From assembly GCF_954871325.1 (NCBI RefSeq), contig NC_088775.1:32837561-32901560 (forward strand): a DNA stretch of 64,000 nucleotides. The letters run 5' to 3'. Position 1 is the stretch's first letter, and every line of letters starts with the position of its first letter. The DNA comes from Gordionus sp. m RMFG-2023. Taxonomy: Eukaryota; Nematomorpha; Gordioida; Chordodea; Parachordodidae. The notes beneath the pieces were generated by a model. It was not told the origin of the DNA, searched no databases, and saw nothing but the letters and a program-made list of their open reading frames with translations. The position numbers were made by a program, and so were the translations under genes. Shown in pieces: positions 34,801-46,800 of the stretch.

Positions 34801-37800
34801 GCACATTATTTTATAAGCATTAAATCATGAGGCTCGGACCGGTTCAGAGGCATTTTATAGGTTTGGTTCAGGTTCGGCTAGAAATTTTTTAGCGGTTTAG
34901 GTTCGGTTAAGGTTCAATAAAATACACCGATTTTCAGCGGTTGGTTCGGTTCAGGTTTAGTTTGGATCCCTGGCCTTTGGCTATATTTGATTATTGCAAA
35001 ATAATTTTGGGTTTTCACTTTTTTAAAAAATTTTGAATTTTAGTCTTTTTTAAAAAGTTATTAACTTTTACTAATTTTTCCTTCAAATTCTTCCTTACAA
35101 TGATATATTGTATACATTTTTTGGAGAAAGGGGTGTGTAAGAAGTAATTTTATTTGTTTAAAATGATATTTACAAGAACAGGCAAGTGGTGAATTTTCTC
35201 ACCATTGTTTACACGCCTGCTACAAAATTCCCAATGTTTCACTTTCTAAAATTGATATAAAACAAGATAAGCAATGTATTCCTATTATAAAGCATATTAA
35301 ATATTTATAATAAAATACTATTACACTATAATATTCACAATATTTCACATTCTAAAATTTATATAAATTAACAAGCAGAAAATTTTGAAAATGCTAAGAG
35401 AAAAAAAATGATTCTACCAAAAAAATTTAATTTATTTTTCATGGATTTAATAATAAAAAAATTTTTTTTTAGATATAATTTTTAAAAATTTATTAATATT
35501 TTTTTTGACACCTAATAGAACCCTCCACTTTTAAAATGGTTTAGGAGTTGGGTCCAGCAAATATGCGAGGGTCCGGGTTCACATCCCTGTTCAAAACAAA
35601 CATGATCTATCGTAACATCCTAATTTGCTACTTCAATTTATCCAAATATATTTCACTGGGCAAGTTTGCCTCGTATAATTCTGATACAGCTTCCTTACTT
35701 TAGAGCGAATTAAACTTTTTGGATAGTTGAAATTTTTTCATACCTTTCTCCCACCACTGCAGAAGGCTAACCATCAATGCTTTACATTTCTCCCAAGTGA
35801 TAAAATTTTCTATCTTGTTTATTGTTTCGTCAAAAATAATTGACTCTTGTGGTTGACGGCCTTAATTTCGGTATAAAGTTTAAATTACTTGTTACATCTT
35901 TGCCCCTTTTGTGAACCACACCTTCATAGCCTTTCAATTCATAATCCATTCTCAATTCTGTCTCATCTTTGGAAATTCGGGCAGCATATGTATAACAGCT
36001 CCCGTGGCCCTATATCTCGAAACCATCTAAAACTTGGTGTATATCAGTGATACATATATTAACTTGCTTATTATATAGCAGCCCTCCTAAATCTCATCGT
36101 TTCATTATTTTGAAGGAATTATTAATACCTCTTCCAATTTCGAAGCAATTACATGTACTCAAATATTTTCTAACAATTTACAATTTCACAAGCATGTGTT
36201 GATCTACAAAGTTCAAGATGGAATTGATTCTTCTATATGTGTATCATTGATTTACGCGTTTCTATTATCCCCCCTAACATCAAGCCTTCATTGTAACCTA
36301 TGGATGCATAAAATTATATTTATGTATTCTGTTAGATTTTTAGAGTGATCGTCATCTGCTGGTTCACTCTACTTGATGAGACCGAGTGCTTAAAATTTTA
36401 AAATCAAATTATTTGAGGAATTATTTGAACTTATATATTTGCAAACAAAATTCTAAGATCATACCACTATTGAGCCCCGGACCTGCTTAATTTAAATCTT
36501 ATTGCAAATTAGAATAACCCTTAAGCATTCGCAATAAATTTTAATGCTTTTTTTAACAGGGCGGAATATTTCTATTTCAATTGGTCGATTGGTACTTGGC
36601 CATCTTATCCGTCATAATTTTTTGCCTTTTTGAAACGATAACAGTTACATGGATATATGGTAATTACTAATTATGTTATATTAACTAATTTTAAAATTAT
36701 ATGCTTATTCCTAACATGGATTAAGAGCCAGAGCTAGGCAGTATCACAATTTTATATTGTATCAAAGACACCAATATACTTTTCTATCTTTTTTGAACTT
36801 TTTTAAGAGTTTCTTTAACTAAGGTAGTTATTTTTAAACTGTTTTTTATTATCTTATTCAACCTAAAAATGATATAGATCATTTATTTTGCAATTAGTTA
36901 TTTTTATATAAATATGTAATTATGTCATTAAAAAACTTATTATATCATTAAAAATTTTAATTAATAAGTTTCAGGATTATTATTTGCATAATTAATATTA
37001 TTGTTTTTTATGGTTTTGTTTTACATTTTATCATCCGAAAATGAATGAATAATATAGATATAGACTACAACGAGGATTTAAAAGTAAATTTTATATAAAA
37101 AACAAATCAAGCGTATACGGCGGTCCTTAAAGTGACATTACAATAATGGCTATAATAAAATCCATGTCAGGATAATAAGAAATCGCTGGGCAATCTTCAT
37201 TCAATTTTGTTAATTTACTCTTTCCCTTATTTTAAAATTAAAAGTTTAATTCAATTGGAACTACTTATTCGTCAATCATAGCTTCTGGTAGAAAAATCCT
37301 TGATTTGTTTTTAAAATAACGCATTTAATTTTAAATTATGTATAGTAAAGAATCTAAATGGCCACCCAGACCTGGGGCTACAAATTTCATAGATTGGGCC
37401 AGTTAACTCGTATAATACCCATAATTTCATCTTTTTTTTTTTTTAAATTAAAGTTAGAATAATGCAAATTTATGGCCGAGCGTGAAAAATTATTATATTA
37501 AAAAATAAGTTTCATGCGTTTACTAGTGTTTTCATTATTATTATAATTTTCATCACTTGCAGTGTTTTTCTACTTTTTTTAGTAATGGTAGCTTTAACGC
37601 GTTACTTTTAAAAAATAGCGGTAGCTTGCCATTAATTTAGAAAGTAGCGAAGTAATTTTATGTAATAAATGCCCAAATTGATAAAATATATTTATAATTA
37701 ATTCTAAAATTATAATCTTTTTATTTAATGTAAAAATTTATATTTAAAAATTTGCATTATGAATCTAGTTTTCAAAATAATTTAAAATGTGGACGATTGA

Positions 37801-40800
37801 TATAAAAGATAATTTTGTGCAGATCATATCTATAAATTAATTTCCATGGAAAATAATGATAATATGGAATTTCCTTTTCCTGAATTCCCAAAATATATAA
37901 ATCTGGAAGGTTTTATCATCAAACACGGCTAGTAGAGAAAACTTTTAAAAGTAATGCCGTATCAATAATAATTTTTGAATGAATTTATGTCAAAGTTGAT
38001 TTTCTGTCCCAGTCCAAACATGGTATGTTTCATTTGAACTGACCATAAGATATTATACAAGAATATTAAAAATTACAATAAATAATTAATATTAACATTT
38101 CATTTTATCATCAGACTCTTCTATTTAATGATAATATTTTATGAATAATTATCTGGATGTTAAACACGTTTAAAATTAACTACTCATTTATTTATATATT
38201 TATAAATTTTTTCTTTCAATTTTAACCAATTTTGAGAGAAAATGGCTAAATAGATAATAAGTTAAAGGGTGGTAGCCTGGCCAGTTGATAAACATGGCTA
38301 TCCACTTATCCCTTACATCATTTTTATTTTAGCTTTTACTATTATAATTTTAGACTGACCCTAGCAAGATCAAACGACACCTACTTTTTTTGAAATAAAT
38401 AATAATATTATTGAATATTTTCTGATCTTCGCTCTAGACTTGGATATGACAGTATGTATTATGTGGAGTGATTCTTTTTATGTTAAATTGCGAAGTCATT
38501 TTTCTTGTGAAGAATAATATTTTTGATATTTAAAATTGCAATTTTTTCTCAGATTTTTGATTATTTTTCTTGGCAAGATGTTTTGGGCAAAATAAGAAGT
38601 TGAAAGAAAAGTAGAAAGGGATTGATTTTTTTTGTAAACCCTTCATTAAGGTAAAAAACAATATTTGATTAAAATTTAATAATTAAATACATATATAATT
38701 AATAATTTTTTATAAATAAAAATTTAAAAATAAAAATAAAACTATCCTTGGTTAAAACTTAAAAGTGGTGGCCAAGACGTAGTGTACGGGATAATAATTT
38801 TTTTAAAATAACGTTGAAAACCAATTAGTAGGGAAAGCGTTGTATATACGGAATAACGTTGATAACAAATTGGTAGGAAAATCGTTGTATATACTGAATA
38901 ACGTTGAAAACGAATTAGTAGGGAAAACGTTGAAAACTAATTAGTAGGGAAAGCGTTGTATATACGGAATAATGTTGAGAACTAATTAGTAGGAAAAGCG
39001 TTGTATATACGGAATAACGTGGAAAACCAATTGGTAGGAAAAGCGTTGTATATACGGAATAACGTTGCTAATTGATAGGGAAATGTTAAAGGATTGTGGA
39101 GCACGTTTTTTTACAAAAATACACCAAGTAGCCAAATTACACGTAAGTGCTGTCTGTTTTTGCCGAAAATTATTTTTTTTTAAAAAAGGTTCCTATCGTA
39201 CGGGAGTGCTGCCCAAATTTTACCAGATATAAAGCTATTATCTTGTCATGTTTACACGGAAAACCTGTTACACGGAAGTGCTGCCCAAATTTTATTAGTT
39301 ATAAATCTGTTACACGAAATTTCCTCAAATTGTCATATCTAGACTTATAAAGTGTGGATGTATATGTGCATCATTGGATTGTTTACGCTCTTAATAATAT
39401 CGTATCTGTTGACATTGCAAATAACCAAGATTTTTATTTTGAAATTAATCATAAATTTTTTATAACGGCGGGATGAAAAGCATAAATTTGTTAAATACTG
39501 TGAGATACAATACAATATATTTGGAGCGTTAGTTATACTAATAGTATGGATGTGTAGTTTAATATGAGGAAGAAGGATGAAGAGAAGTTGCAGTGTTAGA
39601 ATAAAGGGACAAACTTTGACAATAGAAGGACATAATGGAGAGGAAGATGTGATAGGAAAGGTGACGTGGCTACCAGTTTAAGAGTTAATTCAAAGATGGA
39701 TGGAGAGTGAGGTAAATGAATTAGTCCGTAGGCCAGAAAGGCGAGAGTCCTATGATAGTCAAAGGTGGGGAATTCAGAGGGGACCAAGAGAGAATTCACA
39801 AGAAAGAAGAATAGAAATGAGACGAGGTTTTGATTCTCGTGGAAGAGGAAATATGAATTTAAATTGTCATAATTGTGGAAGACAAGGACATATGGTCCGG
39901 GATTGTCAGGAAACTAAATGTTTTGAATGTGGGAAATTTGGACATATAGCTCCGTACTGTTAGGGAAAACAAGAAAAATTGCGGTGTGCAGGGTGTGGAC
40001 GATTTGGTCACAATAAAGAGGAGTGCAATTCGAACAATTATAACACTAGAGGAGGTTTTCCGCAAATAATAATGGTTCAGAATGCCCCGAATGTGCGGGC
40101 TATTGAGAGCGAGAAAATGAAAGGGATTGTTGGTCATATTTTGGAGCAAACTGAAGAGCAAAAGAGGGAATGCTTCAGATGTCGTCAAAAAGGACATGTG
40201 GTGAGAGAATGTGGGAATTGGTGACTATATGATGACAGTAAATTACGCGGGTCAAGGCGTTGAGGTTCAAGGAGACATGCAAAGGGTGGTCTCCGAAAAA
40301 AGTAGAAATTATGGGATATATAAATATGATACAAGTGGAAATAGTACATGACCCTTGTCCGAAAGTAATGATAAATTTTAATGGAAGTATGGTGCCAATG
40401 TTATTTGACACGGGAGTGGCTATTTCGGTAATTGGATACGATAAATATCTGAGTATTTGGCATGATGAGATGATCGAAAATAGGGGATTGAGAATACGGC
40501 AATTCGATGGATCATAAGTATCTGTGATGGGAAGAGTTGAAATAGAAGCGAAGAGATTGGTGGAGATATTAGATTTGTGGATTATCAATCGGAAGGTTGA
40601 AGCTATAATGAGGTGGGACTGGATCACCCGAATTGGGCCGTGGTATAGTATTTGGGGAGTATTTGCATGGTGGGGTGTGTTTGTACCCCTAACTAGACAA
40701 ACTGTTTATGGGGATATATCGGAGGAATGCGTAGAATCATTACCAGAATACGGGGCGGCGTTTAGTAGGAATAGAGGGGGAAGAGACCGAGGAAGTATCG

Positions 40801-43800
40801 TAGAGATAAGGGAAGAGAGTGTTCTTAGGAAATGAGGGTAGAAGCGAAGTGAATTCTAAAAGGGGAATAGGGGAGAATATTTTTGGAAGAGAAATCGGGA
40901 GGACTCATCGGGGAGTAATCGGGGGGACTTGGTGGGGAGTAATCGGGGGGGGGGGGGAAATATTAGGAAAAAAATGCGGGAGGGTAATTGGGGCGAATAG
41001 TTTTAGGTAAAAAATTGGGGAGAATAATTCTAGGTGGAGAAATGGGGAAGACCTGTAGGGGAGAAGACGATGGAAATTTTTAATGAAAGGGGGTTGCCCG
41101 AGATATGGACGATGGAGATCGAAAAGTCAGAACAAAAGGGGAAAGCAAAAGCGCGTATTCGAGGAGTTGAGGTGAAAATGAAGAAAACGGATCTGCGTAA
41201 CGACACGGAATTGCGAAGTAAAGAGATCGAATTAGGGATAATCAAAGTGCAAGGAGTGCGTAAATTAGTTGATAATTATCAAGAGATTTTTGATGAAGGT
41301 TTAGGATGTCTGAGAGATTATGAAGTAGATATTAAAATGAAGGAGGGCTTTGTGCCAAAATTTTGTGTATTGCGACGAATACCGTTCGAGTGGCGGAGAA
41401 AAGTGGAACTAGAATTGGATCAATGGGTAAATAAGGGAATTGTGGAAGTATATATTTTTCAAAAGTGGATTTTTCAAATGCCTACTTACAATTGTGGGTG
41501 AATCCAGAGGTGCAGCGTCTATTGACAATTAGTACGCCGAAAGGATTGTTTGCGTTTTGTAGATTGCTCTTTGGACTTAGTGTATCAGCTCCTATTTTTC
41601 AGCAAACTATGGCAGCCGTTTTTCAAGGCCTAGAGAGAGTTTTTTACTACATGGATGATGTGTTAGCAACGGGGGTGACTCCTGAGCAGCATACCCAGAG
41701 ATTAGAGGAGGTATTCCGAAGAGTTAAAGGTAAAGGATTGCGGGAGTGCCGAGAAGAGTGTGTTGGAAGTATCGGAGGTGGTGTATCTAGGACACGAGAT
41801 TAATGGGAGAGAAGTGAGACCGCTGGATAAATATGGCCGGAATAACCAGTATGTTGAGACCGAACAATAAAGTGGAAGCTTTTCGGATGGTAAATTATTA
41901 TCACCGGTTTGTGGAAGGTTTTGCGCAGATAGCGGTGCCATTGTATAAATTACTGAAAAGGGGAGAACGATTTGAATGGGAAAGGAAACAGGAAGAAGCG
42001 TTTGAAGAAGTAAAATGTCAAATTGGGAGAGAACCTATTCTAGTATGCATTAATAACTATTTGGAGGTGATTTTGGCCGTGGATACTTCTATAAAGTTGT
42101 AGAGGAGCGTTATTACATTGTCTAGAAGGCCTGGAGAGACCTGTTTTGTTTTTCTCATGAATTCTTAGGGCGGCGGAAACTAGATATTCGGTTATCGAAC
42201 AAGAAACTTTGGCCGTTATTTTTGGATTGACAAAATATCGGGAGTACTTAATAGGGCGTAGATTCATGGTATATACGGACCACAAACCACTGGTGCATTT
42301 TTTAAGTTAGATAATAAAGAGCTAATGTTATCGCCTAGACTACAGAGATGGCTATTACTGGTGGGCAGCTTTTACAATTAAAATATCGGAAGGGAAGAGA
42401 GAATTATTTACCGGATATTCTTTTTAGATGTGGAACGGGAAAGAATGTCGAAGATAGTAAGTCGAAAGGTATGGAGGAAGTGGATGAGCATGGATTGATT
42501 AGGGCTATGGCAAGACTATCTAAAGGAGGACGGGTAACGTGGGAACAACTCAAAAAGGCCACATTAAAGGATCGCGAATAAACACGTATCAAGGCATGCA
42601 TAAAGGGGCGGAAGACATGGCGAGATGAAGACAAAACTTACAAATATATAGAAAAAGATTTGGCCATAGTAGATGAATGTGTGGTACGAGGGAATAGAGG
42701 TGTAGTGCAGCTCAAATTAAGGGATGCTGTGTTGATAATGATCCATGCAGGGCATCAAGGAGTGGAGAAGATGAAACAATGGGGCAGAGAATATGTATGG
42801 TTGCCGGGAATAGATATAGAAAATATCAATAGGAGTTGTTTGATGTGCAATACGTGGGCCAAAATGCCCCATAAGGACAAGAAGAGTGTTTAATCAAAGG
42901 CGATTCAGCCGTGGGAGAGGATTAACGTTGACTTATTTGACTTTGAAAATAAGATTTATATACTCGTGGTGGACCTCAAAATGGGTGGAGTACGAGGAAG
43001 TAAGGGGGGTTAACGACTCAAGTGGTAGTGAAGACATTGAAAAATCTATGGGCCAGGTTCGGAGTAGCGTGAACAATAGTATCTGACGGAGGTCCAGCTT
43101 TTATCAGTGAGCAGTTTAAGGTGTTTTGCGTGGAAACCGGTATACGGCATATTTTAGCACCACCATATCATCTGAGCTCCAATGGTCAGGCGGAAAGGAT
43201 GGTATCGGTTGTCAAGAACTGTTTAAGAAAATCAAAGTATGGGTGTGGGGAAATTTGGATAGCCGTAGCATATTATAACAACAGTCGAAAGGGGGAAGAA
43301 CAATCTCCAGCAGAAAAGTTTTTAGGGAGGCAAACCAGAATACTATTGGATTTGTTAAAGCGGAAACCGATTTAAGAGGTGGAAGAGAAGCTAAGGGAGA
43401 CGCCTGAGTTTATAGTGGGACAGACCTTATGGGCCAGAATATTTGTAGGTACAAGGAGATGGGAAATCGGGGTGATAGTGGAAAATATTGGACACAAATT
43501 AAATCGAATAAAATTCACCGATGGAAGAGAGGGAATACAGCATCGGGATCAATTGAAAAGAGGCTTGGAACCTGGAAGATTAAGATTTGAGTATGAATAA
43601 AGGGAATTAATTTATCGGTGATGCATGGTGGGAAAATTATCTTAATATATTCGAGGAAAATCTAAGGGTACAACTACACCAAAGATGAATTAACTCAATA
43701 CCTTAGTGATCGAGAATAATAACGAAAGGGAGAATTAATAATATCGGGGTTAATTGGATAAATGTTTAATAGGAGGATGCAAATAGTAGAGAACCAAAGT

Positions 43801-46800
43801 CAAACCAAGACGTGATTTTTACAGGAAAGCATTTATGTCGTCGAACCAAGAGGAAAGACTCGAGGACCTAAAGAACAACGATAAGAATGTTACCGGGCAA
43901 ATTAATCAAAATACGATGAAAGGCTATAGTTATGGGAATAGGCCGGTGCGAGATGAGGTGCGTAGTTTGTGTTTCAAGTCATTCTTTTTATGTTAAATTG
44001 TGGAATCATTCTTTTTATGTTAAATTGCGAAGTCATTCTTTTTGTGATGAATATTATTTTTGATATTAAAAATTGCTATTTTTAGATCAATTATATTATT
44101 AATCAATTTATATTTATTTTATAGTAGATATATATATATATATAAAAACAAAATTAAATAGACAGTTGCTTTTTCTCCGATTTTTGATTATTACTTCTTG
44201 GCAAGATGTTTTGGGCAAAATAAGAAGTTGAAAGAAAAGTAGAAAGGGATTGATTTTTTTTGTAAAAGGTAAAAAACAATATTTGATTAAAATTTAATAA
44301 TTATATTTATATATATATATAATTAATAATTTTTTGGAAATAAAAATTTAAATTTAAAAATAAAAATAAAATATCCATGGTTAAAACGTAAAAGTAAGGA
44401 AATTGTTATTCTGCATCGGGTCTATGTTTTGCCCTGCTCGAAATTTTTTTAAAAAAAATTTGTTCTGCCCGGCCCGTCCCGACGAAATTTTTTATATGCC
44501 CCGAAAAGCCCGACCCGCATTAAAAATAAAATAATTTTTTTTGATTGTAAAAAATATTCTACAATAGCGCCTTGTTTCTTGCAGGAATTTTAAATGATAT
44601 CATATTTAAAAATTTAAGCCCAACCCGGCCCAATTTAATAATTATTAGGCTCAACCCGAACTTAAATTTGCGGGCCAGATACGAATCGGACCGTGATTTG
44701 CAGATCTCTAATGAAAGTAATTATTGAAATGTATGAAAAAAATTATGATGTAAAAAATATTTAAGAAGAATTCTAAAGTAGCTTAAAAAGTAGCGCTACT
44801 TTTTTGAACGCTAGCGATAGCGAACTACATTTTTTGTAAAATAGCGGCAGCGATAGCGCGCTACTTTTAAAAGTAGCTTTAACAACACTTTGTTACAAAT
44901 CATCTGCTTAGTATTATAGTGTTCTAATTCTAAATTATATTTTAACATTTTTATTGGTAATATGGAAGAATAAACTACTGAAGGGATTGATTTATCCAAG
45001 GAGCACTTTGCCAAATAGTAGACATACACTATAATATTAAGCCGACAAATATATTTAATGTTATTTATATTTAACTCCCTTTTATTATAATCATTTAATT
45101 TACACTTTATATTTTTTACAAGCATAATATTATTATTTTTTTACCATTGTTTTCATTGTTATAATTTATAGTTTTTGTTTTCACAAATATATATAAATTT
45201 CAATTTGAATTTTTTGGCGAATATAAAGAAATTCTCTGGGTTCATTTGTAAAAAGTCGTATTTTATTTCCCAGAATTTTTAATTACTAAATGTTGATGGC
45301 GAAAAATGCCCCTTCGCAGAGGTCACTACTGGAGTGAATATGAAGTTTTTAAAACTTTTATATTTGTTGGTCTTTTTAATTTCTGCCTGTATTATTAGAT
45401 TGATATTTATGTTTGAGGGAAATGACAAGAAACATGTATAATCCCATATAAGTGATTACATCAGGTCTTAAGTCATCTACTTGAGATAATTTTGTTGGTT
45501 CAAAATTGCTCGGAATGTGGGCAGCTGTTAGGCTTCTATTTATTACATGGTTTACTACTGTGTGGCGTTGGTGTCGCCCTTGACTAAATATAAAATTAAG
45601 GCCATGCCTACCCTTTGAATCGAAATGTGATTTGCATTTGATGCAAGCATAAGGCTATACTATGTCACAACCTAGACGTAAACCAATGGTTACTCTCAGT
45701 TGTTCATCTGATAAGAGATTACCAAGGTTACGACTAGGGAGTGATTCTAACCATTCATGACCACCAAGTCTGTCAGATAATTGAAGGAGTTGAATGCAAT
45801 CTATAGGTGGATTGACTAATATATCTGTTTGGTATTTCGAGATTAAAAATGTGAAAATTTTTGTAATGATTGATGGTAAGTTAGTGTTAATGGGTATATT
45901 TGCCTTCCATTTGTTAATTGCGTCATCTAATAAACGATCGGTAGGTCATAGAAGCCAGAAATCATAGAATTTAATCTAGATGATAAGGATAAAAGATTGA
46001 GTGGCAAAAAATTAAACCGCCTAGTTTAGAAGGTAGCTGAGCAAGTGACCAATTGAATGTGTTTAAATTTATGTTTAAAATTTTTTCTATAAATATTTTA
46101 AATTTATCCTGAATTATAGATATGAATTCGTTGTTTTTGAAAAAAGATGATATTCGAAAATGTGCAAAAATTTAGGTATATAAAGGTATTTGCGTATTAA
46201 CAATAAACTTTGATGTGCCGGCAGTTGACATAGATGCTCCATGCTGTAAAAGCTTTTAAAAATGTTATGAAGAAAATCTCCTGACTTGGTAGCATTAGCT
46301 TATGGGCACCCAAATAGGGTTAAACTATCGGGAGCAATGATTTTTTAACCTTCCAACTTTCGTTGTTTATTGTTTAAAAAACATATTCTGTTTTATACCT
46401 TGGACCCTCGATAAATCACTTATATGGGATTACACATGTGTCTCGTCATTCCCCTCAAACATAAATATCAATTTAATAATAAAGGCAGAAATTAAAAAGA
46501 TCAACAAATATAAAAATTTTAAAAACTTCATATTCACTCTAGTAGTGACCTCTACGAACGGGCATTTTTCGCCATCAACATTTAAGTTTTTAAAAATTCT
46601 GGGAAATATAATGCGGCTTTTTACAAATGAACCCAGAGAATTTCTTTATTTTCGCCAAAAAATTCAAATTGAAATTTTTAGAAATTATAATTTTTAACTG
46701 TGATTATGTAAAATTTGAACAATAAAATAAATGTTTTCTTAAAAAAATATATATATAAATACAATTAAGTTTTGTCCATTTTCTACATAAATTATTTACA

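Noticed and set aside
39596-40627. Minus-strand open frames across the gypsy fossil
   Set aside because: Antisense shadows of the gag and protease regions.
37558-44895. One hAT element from 37558 to 44895 with the gypsy fossil inside
   Set aside because: Both ends share GTAGC-type motifs, but the flanking 8-mers do not match and the orientation of subterminal motifs does not fit a single element.
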